From contig JAIFMR010000036.1 of NCBI GenBank assembly GCA_020048255.1, forward strand, positions 1 through 5,322: DNA of 5,322 nt. Reading direction: 5' to 3'. This stretch comes from Rhodoferax sp. Its GTDB lineage: Bacteria; Pseudomonadota; Gammaproteobacteria; Burkholderiales; Burkholderiaceae_C. Made by a program: the position numbers and the translations under genes. Under the pieces are notes generated by a model, which saw only the letters and a program-made list of their open reading frames with translations, did no database searches and was not told the DNA's origin. This document shows, piece by piece, positions 1 to 5,322 of the stretch (positions within the stretch are counted from its first letter, which is position 1; every line of letters begins with the position of its first letter).

Positions 1-1945
1 CAAACAGGGGTTCCACGTTTTGCAACCAGCCGGCCCACAGCGCCCGCACGTCGGCCAACAAGGTCAAGGCCTGAGCCACCCGGTCTTCCAGGATCTCTGC
101 CGCAGAAATATCACCGGCATCGTCCTGCTGGCCCAGCGGCAGCTGGCCCTGGGTGAAAAATTCCTGTAGAGCATCACACAGCACCAGCTTGTTGCGCAGG
201 CTCAACTCGATGTTGATGCGCTCGATGCCGTCGGTGTACTCGGCCATGCGCGGCAGCGGAATCACCACGTCTTCGTTGATCTTGAAGGCGTTGGTGTGTT
301 TGGAAATGGCCGCCGTGCGTTTGCGGTCGAGCCAGAACTTTTTGCGCGCCTCAGGGCTGATGGCCACAAAACCCTCACCGTGCCGCGAATTGGCAAGGCG
401 CACGACTTCACTGGTGACCCGCGCCACATCGTCGGCGTCGTCGCCGGCAATGTCACCAAACAACACCATCTTGGGCACGCTGCTGCTGGAGCCCGCCGCC
501 TGCGCGCCCTTTTTGGACTTGGTGGCGTAACCCACCGCCTTCAGATAACGGTCGTCCAGATGCTCCAGCCCAGCCAGCACCACGCCACTGCGCTTTTGCT
601 CTGCAAACATGAAGTCTTTGATCTCGACAATGCTGGGGATTGCATCTTTGGCGTTGCCAAAAAACTCGAGACACACCGTGCGGGTGTGTTGAGGCATGCG
701 GTGCACCACCCAGCGCGCGCTGGTGATCAGGCCGTCGCAGCCTTCTTTTTGAATGCCCGGCAAGCCGCTCAAAAACTTGTCGGTGACGTCCTTGCCCAGA
801 CCTTCCTTGCGGAAACTCTTTCCGGGTATGTCCAGTCTCTCGCTGCGAAGCTTTGTTTTCCCGTCAGCCTTGAAATACTGCAGTTCGAAACTAGCCATCT
901 CCGCATCGTGAATCTTGCCCATGTTGTGGTGCAAGCGAGTCACTTCCAGCCACTCGGCCTGTGGCGTCACCATGCGCCAGCTGGCCAGGTTGTCCAGCGC
1001 GGTGCCCCACAGCACGGCTTTTTTGCCCCCGGCGTTCATGGCGATATTGCCACCAATGCAAGACGCCTCGGACGAGGTCGGATCCACAGCAAAAACAAAA
1101 CCGGCACGCTCGGCCGCATGCGCCACGCGGTTGGTGACCACCCCGGCCTCACTCCAGACTGTGCCCACCTCGTGGTCCAGCCCCGGTAGCTTGACCATTT
1201 CGACCTCGGTCATGGCCTCGAGTTTTTCGGTGTTGATGACCACACTCTTCCAGGTCAACGGAATGGCGCCGCCGGTGTAACCGGTGCCACCGCCACGCGG
1301 AATAATGGTCAACCCCAAATCAATACATCCCTTCACCAAACCGGCCATCTCGGCTTCGGTATCGGGGGTCAGCACCACAAAAGGGTATTCGACACGCCAA
1401 TCTGTCGCATCGGTCACATGGCTGACGCGGCTCAGCCCATCGAACTTGATGTTGTCTTTGGCCGTGAGCTTGACCAACAGACGCTGGGCTTTGCGCCGAA
1501 GCATGGCGGTTTCAACAAAATGTTCATCGAAGGCTTGCACCGCCTTGCCCGCCACCGCCAGCAACTGCCCCACCAAGCCATCACGGACGGGGTCAGACTG
1601 TGGATCGCGGCGCTTTTGGATTTCGGCCAGACGGTGCTGCAGCGCCTGCACCAGCAACACCCGGCGCTTGGGGTTGTCCAGCAGATCGTCCTGCAAATAG
1701 GGGTTGCGTTGCACCACCCAGATGTCACCCAGCACTTCGTACAGCATGCGCGCAGAGCGCCCCGTACGCCGCTCGTCGCGCAACTGGTTCAACCAACCCC
1801 AAGCGGGCGCACCCAGCAGGCGAATGACGATCTCGCGGTCTGAAAACGAGGTGTAGTTGTACGGAATTTCGCGGATGCGTTCTGACTCCTGCAAAGCAGG
1901 CGAGCCTGCAGGCAACAAGTGACGGAGCTCAATGGGTGCGTTCAT
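1..1945 (-). CDS. Large FAD-linked oxidase/dehydrogenase, DUF3683-type N-terminus (partial, C-terminus off window)
   Basis: Probable membrane-associated or cytosolic flavoprotein of the FAD-binding type 4 (PCMH/D-lactate dehydrogenase-like) family; the substrate cannot be read from sequence. The minus strand is open from ATG 1945 to base 1, giving 648 complete codons beginning MNAPIELRHLLPAG. About residues 20-165 resemble the DUF3683 region seen in very long betaproteobacterial members. The FAD-binding domain starts near residue 192 (PFVVLTPDTEAEM), with the pyrophosphate loop PRGGGTGYTGG at 216-226 and the second flavin motif VDPTSSEASCIGGNIAMNAG at 287-306. The FAD-oxidase C-terminal domain follows, including FKINEDVVIPLPRM. 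Family members of this type usually continue to well over 1,000 residues with a 4Fe-4S/CCG C-terminal part, as in E. coli YdiJ; that part is outside this window. An in-frame TGA lies two codons upstream, so ATG 1945 is the first possible ATG; no clear Shine-Dalgarno precedes it. Family is firm, DUF3683 naming is from memory. Confidence 0.88.
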   Translation of the reverse strand, partial: MNAPIELRHLLPAGSPALQESERIREIPYNYTSFSDREIVIRLLGAPAWGWLNQLRDERRTGRSARMLYEVLGDIWVVQRNPYLQDDLLDNPKRRVLLVQALQHRLAEIQKRRDPQSDPVRDGLVGQLLAVAGKAVQAFDEHFVETAMLRRKAQRLLVKLTAKDNIKFDGLSRVSHVTDATDWRVEYPFVVLTPDTEAEMAGLVKGCIDLGLTIIPRGGGTGYTGGAIPLTWKSVVINTEKLEAMTEVEMVKLPGLDHEVGTVWSEAGVVTNRVAHAAERAGFVFAVDPTSSEASCIGGNIAMNAGGKKAVLWGTALDNLASWRMVTPQAEWLEVTRLHHNMGKIHDAEMASFELQYFKADGKTKLRSERLDIPGKSFRKEGLGKDVTDKFLSGLPGIQKEGCDGLITSARWVVHRMPQHTRTVCLEFFGNAKDAIPSIVEIKDFMFAEQKRSGVVLAGLEHLDDRYLKAVGYATKSKKGAQAAGSSSSVPKMVLFGDIAGDDADDVARVTSEVVRLANSRHGEGFVAISPEARKKFWLDRKRTAAISKHTNAFKINEDVVIPLPRMAEYTDGIERINIELSLRNKLVLCDALQEFFTQGQLPLGQQDDAGDISAAEILEDRVAQALTLLADVRALWAGWLQNVEPLF

Positions 1946-2107
1946 GGGTCATGTGATGGCAGCCAAAACGACGTTTGGACACCCTGTCTAAGATGCCTTC
2001 TGGCTGGGCAAGCGATGTTACCGCAGCGCAGCATCACCCTACTGGGGGCGTGGCAAGCCGGCCGCCGCCCACATGAAAACCCTGATGCGCCACCGTGAAA
2101 TAGTGCG

Positions 2108-2113
2108 TCTAAT
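2108..2113 (+). promoter_or_regulatory. Weak candidate -10 element (TCTAAT) before the ugpQ leader ORF
   Basis: The hexamer TCTAAT matches TATAAT at five of six positions and stands exactly six bases before ATG 2120. No convincing -35 hexamer is seen about 17 bp upstream (the bases there are ATGCGC). The rest of the 233-bp divergent spacer (1946-2178) shows no RNA gene or operator that I can support, only short GC-rich inverted repeats. Confidence 0.22.
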
Positions 2114-2119
2114 CAGGCC

Positions 2120-2182
2120 ATGACCTCCAAAAATCACGCCAACGATGCCGCGACCCCTGCGCGCCAAGAAAGCCTCGCATGA
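2120..2182 (+). CDS. Possible 20-residue leader ORF overlapping ugpQ by ATGA
   Basis: ATG 2120 opens a 20-codon frame (begins MTSKNHANDA, ends RQESLA) whose TGA stop overlaps the ugpQ start codon in the sequence ATGA at 2179-2182. That geometry is typical of translational coupling. The peptide is polar, has no signal sequence and matches nothing I recognise. There is no clear Shine-Dalgarno before it, but a TCTAAT hexamer ends six bases upstream, so the ORF might be read from a leaderless transcript. It could equally be chance: the frame is short and the spacer is GC-rich. Its existence is seen in the sequence; any function is inference. Confidence 0.25.
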   Translation: MTSKNHANDAATPARQESLA

Positions 2183-2964
2183 AATTGATGCGTCCGCACG
2201 ACCCTTTTTGGCCCTATCCGCAATGGATTGCGCACCGCGGGGCGGGCAAACTCGCCCCCGAAAACACCCTGGCCGCCTTCCGTGCGGGCGCTGCTTTGGG
2301 TTACCGCATGTTTGAATGTGATGTCAAACTCAGTGCCGAAGGTGTGCCATTTTTGCTGCACGACGACACGCTGGCGCGCACCACCAACGCGCACGTTGCG
2401 CTGGGTGCCGGCTTGAGCGACGTGGCCGGTGAGCACCCCTGGGGCACACTGGCCTTGCTGGATGCGGGCAGTTGGCACTCGCGGTCGTTTGCCGGTGAGC
2501 CGCTACCGACCTTCGAGGCGATTGCCCGCTACTGCGTGCACAACGAGTTTTTTTTAAACATTGAGATCAAGCCCACGCCTGGCACCGAGTATCACACGGG
2601 TCAAGTGGTAGCCCGACACGCCGCTCGTTTATGGCATGGAGCCGGCACGCCACCGTTGCTCAGCTCCTTTGACCTGTCTGCACTGGACGGCGCCCTACAG
2701 GCACAACCTGATTTGCCCCGCGCCCTGCTGCTGGAAACCCTGTGGGATGGCTGGCTGGACGCCGCCGTGCGGCTGGGTTGCGTCGCCGTCGTGTGTGACC
2801 ATGTCTTGTGGGATGCATCCAACGTGGCCCAAGCCAGGAGCGCCGGATTGCGAACCTTGAGCTACACCGTCAACGATGAAACAGAGGCGCAACGACTGAT
2901 CACACTGGGCACAGACGGCATCATCACCGACCGGGTTGACTTGTTTTCGCCGTCAAATCAGTGA
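2179..2964 (+). CDS. ugpQ: Glycerophosphodiester phosphodiesterase
   Basis: Cytosolic GDPD-family enzyme that hydrolyses glycerophosphodiesters (deacylated phospholipids) to sn-glycerol 3-phosphate and an alcohol. The 261-residue product is complete and close to the length of E. coli UgpQ (247). The TIM-barrel signature residues are present: H19-R20 in WIAHRGAGKLAPENTL, E46 and D48 in FECDVKLS, H61 in FLLHDDT, E129 and K131 in LNIEIKPTPG, and the C-terminal SYTVND...GTDGIITDR. There is no signal peptide, which argues for UgpQ rather than periplasmic GlpQ. ATG 2179 is preceded by the purine-rich AAGAAAG; ATG 2188 is an alternative three codons in. It is divergent from the flavoprotein gene and convergent with the small membrane gene, 32 bp away. 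No ugpBAEC transporter genes are in view, so the symbol rests on family and cytosolic form, not on an operon. Confidence 0.93.
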   Translation: MKLMRPHDPFWPYPQWIAHRGAGKLAPENTLAAFRAGAALGYRMFECDVKLSAEGVPFLLHDDTLARTTNAHVALGAGLSDVAGEHPWGTLALLDAGSWHSRSFAGEPLPTFEAIARYCVHNEFFLNIEIKPTPGTEYHTGQVVARHAARLWHGAGTPPLLSSFDLSALDGALQAQPDLPRALLLETLWDGWLDAAVRLGCVAVVCDHVLWDASNVAQARSAGLRTLSYTVNDETEAQRLITLGTDGIITDRVDLFSPSNQ

Positions 2965-2996
2965 GCGCCAGAGAATCTAACGCCCGCTTTGAGGCA

Positions 2997-3278
2997 TCAG
3001 GTCGCCCGGCCACCTTTCAGCAAGAACCACTGGCAAGTGGCGCCCGACAGCACCAGGGCCAGATAGGTGAGCATCTTGCCGTCGCGCCCGAACACCACCA
3101 AGCCGACCAACAGCACCAGACAACCAAATGCAAAATGTATAGCAAACTGCCGAGACAGCGTCAGGGATACAGGCCTTTTTTTTATAAAGACGCTGACCGA
3201 CAGTGGCATCAGCAAGGCGAGCCAGACAGCGGGTGCCAGGAAGTTGATGGCATGGTTCAACAGTGCCAAAAAACCCAT
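2997..3278 (-). CDS. Small three-helix membrane protein, function unknown
   Basis: A 93-residue hydrophobic protein. Predicted membrane segments are at about 3-32 (long, with prolines at 16 and 25), 45-63 and 69-87, separated by the basic loop IKKRP at 32-36 and the polar turn FGRDGK at 63-68. The KKR loop should face the cytoplasm by the positive-inside rule. I recall similar unnamed proteins with a conserved FGRDGKM-TY motif in Comamonadaceae but know no function. The start is the first ATG after an in-frame stop, with GAGGG at 3289-3293 (minus strand) ten bases upstream as a plausible ribosome binding site. It is divergent from hemA and shares a 71-bp spacer with it; it is convergent with ugpQ. 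The hydrophobic pattern, the ribosome binding site and the tight spacing argue that it is real. Confidence 0.72.
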   Translation of the reverse strand: MGFLALLNHAINFLAPAVWLALLMPLSVSVFIKKRPVSLTLSRQFAIHFAFGCLVLLVGLVVFGRDGKMLTYLALVLSGATCQWFLLKGGRAT

Positions 3279-3288
3279 CAGTGGACCG

Positions 3289-3293
3289 CCCTC
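3289..3293 (-). promoter_or_regulatory. Ribosome binding site for the small membrane protein
   Basis: On the minus strand this reads GAGGG, ten bases before ATG 3278. It is the clearest Shine-Dalgarno match in the window and supports that start. It is slightly farther from the start codon than ideal. Confidence 0.45.
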
Positions 3294-3304
3294 AGCGAGA
3301 AAAA

Positions 3305-3318
3305 ATGATTCAGATCAA
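3305..3318. promoter_or_regulatory. FNR/Anr-type binding site in the hemA divergent spacer
   Basis: The sequence ATGAT-TCAG-ATCAA matches the FNR/Anr consensus TTGAT-N4-ATCAA at nine of ten defined positions, with perfect TGAT/ATCA half-sites. Its centre is 3311.5, about 38 bp before the predicted hemA transcription start, near the -41.5 position typical of class II activation, and about 33 bp before the start codon of the divergent membrane gene. Oxygen-responsive control of hemA by Anr/Dnr is established in Pseudomonas aeruginosa. Binding here is inference; CRP-family relatives could use the same site. Confidence 0.45.
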
Positions 3319-3337
3319 AGCGCATGGATGCTGATTT

Positions 3338-3343
3338 TATAAT
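3338..3343 (+). promoter_or_regulatory. hemA promoter -10 element (TATAAT)
   Basis: A perfect TATAAT lies six bases before hemA ATG 3350. No good -35 hexamer is present: the bases 17 bp upstream are TCAAAG, overlapping the end of the FNR/Anr-like site, which fits a promoter needing an activator. Normal spacing from the -10 places the transcription start at or next to the A of the ATG, so the mRNA may be leaderless. No Shine-Dalgarno precedes the ATG, which agrees. Confidence 0.55.
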
Positions 3344-3349
3344 GACGGT

Positions 3350-4571
3350 ATGGCAGTCTGGGCTTTAGGCATCAATCACACGACCGCACCGCTCGATCTG
3401 CGCGGTCGGTTTGCGTTCGGGCGCCTTGACCCGCCAGCCCGAGGCCGCCCTGATTTCCACGTGCAACCGCACCGAAATCTATTGCGCTTGCGAACAACCG
3501 CAGTTGCAGCACACGCTGGACTGGCTGGCGCACAGCGGCGGTGTCTCCTCTGAGTTGCTGCGGGCGCACTCTTATGTTCTGCAAGATGGCATGGCAGCCC
3601 GTCACGCCTTTCGGGTGGCCAGTGGGCTGGACTCGATGGTGCTGGGCGAACCCCAAATTCTCGGGCAAATCAAAGACGCAGTGCGCGCCGCCGAAGCGGC
3701 CGGGTCCCTGGGCACCACGCTGAGCCAGCTGTTCCAGCGCTCGTTTGCGGTCGCCAAAGAGGTGCGCACGTCCACCGAGATTGGTGCGCACTCCATCAGC
3801 ATGGCCGCCGCCGCGGTGCGCCTGGCCGGGCAATTGTTTGAAGACCTGGGTGAAGTCAAGGTGCTGTTTGTGGGCGCGGGCGAGATGATCGACCTGTGCG
3901 CGACCCACTTTGCCGCCAAAACCCCAAAAAGTATGGCGATTGCCAACCGGACCCTGTCACGCGGAGAAGAGCTGGCGAGCAAATTCGGTGCTGAGGTGAT
4001 GCGTCTGGCAGATGTGCCTGACCGTCTCCACGAATTCGACGCGGTGGTCAGCTGCACTGCCAGCACGCTGCCCATCATCGGCCTGGGTTCGGTTGAGCGG
4101 GCCTTGAAGCGCCGCCGACGCCGCCCCATGTTCATGGTGGATCTGGCAGTGCCCCGTGACATTGAAATCGAAGTCAAAGCGCTGGAAGACGTTTACCTGT
4201 ACACCGTGGACGACCTGGCAGGCGTGGTGCAGACGGCACAAGCCAGTCGACAAGCGGCCGTGGCCCAGGCTGAGGCCATTGTGGACGCCGGTGTGCAAAA
4301 CTTTTTGCACTGGCTTGAGCAACGCAGCAGCGTTCCCTTGATTCAGCAACTCAACGCCCAGGCTGACGAATGGCGCACCACCGAGATCATGCGGGCGCGC
4401 AAGCTGCTGGCCAAGGGTGAAGATGTGGAGGCCGTGCTGGAAGCCCTGTCTCGCGGGCTGACGCAAAAGATGCTGCATGGCGCCATGGCCGAACTGCGCG
4501 CCGGCGACACGGCTGCCCGCGAGCGCGCCAGCACTGCGGTACAACACTTCTTTTTGCGCAAAGAACGTTAG
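3350..4571 (+). CDS. hemA: Glutamyl-tRNA reductase, disrupted by an N-terminal frameshifting deletion
   Basis: Glutamyl-tRNA reductase uses NADPH to reduce glutamyl-tRNA(Glu) to glutamate-1-semialdehyde, the first step of C5 heme synthesis. The gene is in two frames. ATG 3350 gives MAVWALGINHTTAPLDLRGR and then FAF, ending at Phe23; translation then leaves the family sequence and stops at 3551-3553. From about 3417 a second frame carries everything else to the TAG at 4569-4571: ALTRQPEAALISTCNRTEIY with the catalytic Cys (codon 3462), VASGLDSMVLGEPQILGQIK, the NADPH motif FVGAGEM, CTASTLPIIG, VDLAVPRDIE and YTVDDLAG. About 12 residues are absent at the junction. Restoring 35 nt would give 418 residues, the length of E. 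coli HemA. A TTG at 3411 opens the second frame (386 residues) but would lose the conserved GINHTTAP strand. The downstream sequence is fully conserved, so the lesion is recent or a sequence error. prfA follows, as in E. coli. Confidence 0.9.
3410..3420 (+). other. hemA: Deletion/frameshift junction in hemA, with residual 8-bp repeat
   Basis: The two hemA frames meet in TTTGCGTTCGG. Read in the upstream frame it gives the conserved Phe-Ala-Phe; read in the downstream frame the same bases give Leu-Arg-Ser-Gly, which fits the family where a GLR-type segment precedes the catalytic cysteine. The segment TGCGTTCG (3412-3419) therefore fits both ends of the lost piece, as expected for deletion between two copies of an 8-bp direct repeat. 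There are 43 nt between Phe23 and the catalytic Cys codon, against 78 in E. coli hemA: a difference of 35, the right phase for the observed shift. The second repeat copy is inferred, because it is gone. Confidence 0.6.
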
Positions 4572-4647
4572 CTGGTCCGACCTGCAATCGTCCTCAGAGC
4601 GCACTGAGGTGAAGGTCCGCCCGCTGCTGTTTCGGCTTTGGACCAGC
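4571..4647. repeat. Inverted repeats in the hemA-prfA spacer
   Basis: An 8-bp inverted repeat, GCTGGTCC at 4571-4578 and GGACCAGC at 4640-4647, encloses an internal hairpin of CCTCAG (4592-4597) and CTGAGG (4604-4609) with a six-base loop. The left arm begins on the last base of the hemA stop codon. There is no T-tract after either hairpin, so this is not a standard rho-independent terminator. It could be an mRNA stability structure or part of a small intergenic element. Confidence 0.4.
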
Positions 4648-4663
4648 CATTCAACCCAACATG

Positions 4664-4692
4664 CGTGGATCCCGGATCGAGTCCGGGATGAC
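4664..4692. repeat. Palindromic dispersed-type intergenic repeat
   Basis: The core CCCGGA (4671-4676), loop TCGAG, TCCGGG (4682-4687) is a perfect 6-bp palindrome flanked by GTGGAT and ATGAC. Elements of the form GTCATCCCGGA...TCCGGGATCCACG are common as dispersed repeats between genes in proteobacteria; read on the minus strand they give the familiar spurious peptide CHPGLDPGS. Only one copy is in this window, so dispersal is not shown here. Its right end supplies ATG 4688, in frame with prfA. Confidence 0.55.
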
Positions 4693-4723
4693 AACCCCAA
4701 AAAACCTGACTCGCCTGGACGCC

Positions 4724-5322
4724 ATGAAACCCTTTCTCCGCCAACAACTCGCCCGCTACGCTGACCGCCTGGGTGAACTCGAGTTCTTGCTGTCCCGCCA
4801 GGACATCATGAGTGACATGGAGCAGTTTCTCAAGCTGTCGCGTGAACACACCGACGTGGCAGCCGTCGCAGGCCGCTGGGCGCGTTACCAACAGCGTGAA
4901 GCCGACATCACCGCCGCCACCGAATTGCTCAAAGACGCAACCGATGACGCCGACATGGCCCAAATGGCCCAGGAAGAACTCGACGCCGCCAGTGCCGAAC
5001 TGCAGCAACTGGAGGCCGAGTTGCAACGCATGCTGCTGCCCAAAGACCCGGACGATGCGCGGCCCGCCTTTGTTGAAATCCGTGCCGGCACTGGAGGTGA
5101 CGAGTCCGCCTTGTTTGCGGCGGACCTGGCGCGCATGTACCTGCGCTATTGCGACCGCAAGGGCTGGAAACACGAGATCATCAGCGAGTCGGCCAGTGAA
5201 TTGGGTGGCTACAAGGAGTTGGTGCTGCGCATTGAAGGCGAGCAGGTGTACGGCGCACTGAAGTTTGAGTCGGGTGGCCACCGCGTGCAGCGCGTGCCGG
5301 TGACCGAAACCCAGGGCCGCAT
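4724..5322 (+). CDS. prfA: Peptide chain release factor 1 (partial, C-terminus off window)
   Basis: RF1 recognises UAA and UAG in the ribosomal A site and triggers peptide release. The window holds 199 complete codons, beginning MKPFLRQQLARYADRLGELE. Residues 1 to about 110 form the helical N-terminal domain (heptad-rich, e.g. AQEELDAASAELQQLEAELQ). The family block LLPKDPDDARPAFVEIRAG leads into TGGDESALFAADL from residue 123, and FESGGHRVQRVPVTETQGR ends the visible part. The stop-codon-reading PxT motif and the catalytic GGQ lie beyond the right edge; RF1 rather than RF2 is supported by the LLPKDPDD context and the hemA linkage. ATG 4724 is chosen because MKPF matches family N-termini. ATG 4688, inside the palindromic repeat, is in frame and would add 12 residues (MTTPKNLTRLDA). 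Neither start has a strong Shine-Dalgarno; a weak GGA is at 4717-4719. It probably shares a transcript with hemA. Confidence 0.94.
   Translation, partial: MKPFLRQQLARYADRLGELEFLLSRQDIMSDMEQFLKLSREHTDVAAVAGRWARYQQREADITAATELLKDATDDADMAQMAQEELDAASAELQQLEAELQRMLLPKDPDDARPAFVEIRAGTGGDESALFAADLARMYLRYCDRKGWKHEIISESASELGGYKELVLRIEGEQVYGALKFESGGHRVQRVPVTETQGR

Noticed and set aside
296..1189. Long plus-strand open frame of 297 codons
   Set aside because: It lies wholly antisense to the flavoprotein gene, whose conserved FAD motifs fix the coding strand. Its composition is typical of a high-GC shadow frame.
2553..2559. In-frame T TTA AAC heptamer after a T run in ugpQ, resembling a -1 frameshift site
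   Set aside because: The bases encode the conserved FFLNIEIKP stretch, and a -1 shift would hit TGA at 2562-2564 after cutting the enzyme in half. No evident downstream structure; likely coincidence.
2965..2996. Terminator between the convergent ugpQ and membrane genes
   Set aside because: The 32-bp gap has no stem-loop with a T-tract on either strand.
2997..3278. Assignment of the small membrane protein to DUF2069
   Set aside because: Size and membrane character are similar, but the motifs do not match what I recall of that family, so it is left unnamed.
3411..4571. TTG 3411 as the true start of hemA
   Set aside because: The upstream frame encodes the conserved MAVWALGINHTTAP start with a good -10 box before it. 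A TTG start would remove an essential part of the catalytic domain and has no ribosome binding site.
4568..5281. 237-codon minus-strand frame across the spacer and prfA
   Set aside because: It is antisense to RF1, and its CHPGLDPGS segment is the usual spurious translation of the palindromic repeat.
1..5322. CRISPR array, transposase, integrase, toxin-antitoxin, tRNA or rRNA
   Set aside because: No spaced direct repeats, recombinase motifs, two-gene toxin modules or cloverleaf-like sequences were seen.

Overview
The window reads as a piece of chromosome from a betaproteobacterium, most likely Burkholderiales and probably Comamonadaceae (Rhodoferax or Polaromonas-like). This rests on high-GC coding sequence and on protein sequences recognised from memory, not on a search. 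Five protein genes occupy almost all of it, and all belong to known or conserved housekeeping-type families. I see no phage, insertion sequence, CRISPR array, RNA gene or defence island.

Layout. Positions 1-1945 (minus) hold the N-terminal 648 residues of a very large FAD-linked oxidase/dehydrogenase with an N-terminal DUF3683-like region; it runs off the left edge. A 233-bp divergent spacer follows, ending in a possible 20-codon leader ORF that overlaps the next start by ATGA. Positions 2179-2964 (plus) encode a complete glycerophosphodiester phosphodiesterase (ugpQ). Convergent to it, 2997-3278 (minus) encode a 93-residue membrane protein of unknown function. A 71-bp divergent spacer carries an FNR/Anr-like palindrome and a perfect TATAAT box in front of hemA (3350-4571, plus; glutamyl-tRNA reductase). 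After a 152-bp spacer with a dispersed-type palindromic repeat comes prfA (peptide chain release factor 1), which starts at 4724 and runs off the right edge. The hemA-prfA order is the same as in many proteobacteria, including E. coli.

The most notable observation is that hemA is broken as written. Its first 23 codons (through Phe23) and the rest of the gene lie in different frames, and about 12 residues are missing at the junction. The lengths fit a 35- or 38-nt deletion, and the surviving sequence suggests recombination between two copies of an 8-bp repeat. hemA should be essential in an organism that makes heme by the C5 pathway, so this is a sequencing or assembly error, a strain-level lesion covered by a second copy, or a recent inactivation.

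Second in interest is the regulatory region of hemA. A near-perfect FNR/Anr-type site sits just upstream of a -10 box placed only six bases before the ATG, which suggests oxygen-responsive transcription of a leaderless or nearly leaderless mRNA. The ugpQ leader ORF has the same hexamer-N6-ATG geometry. I found no convincing undescribed multi-gene system here.
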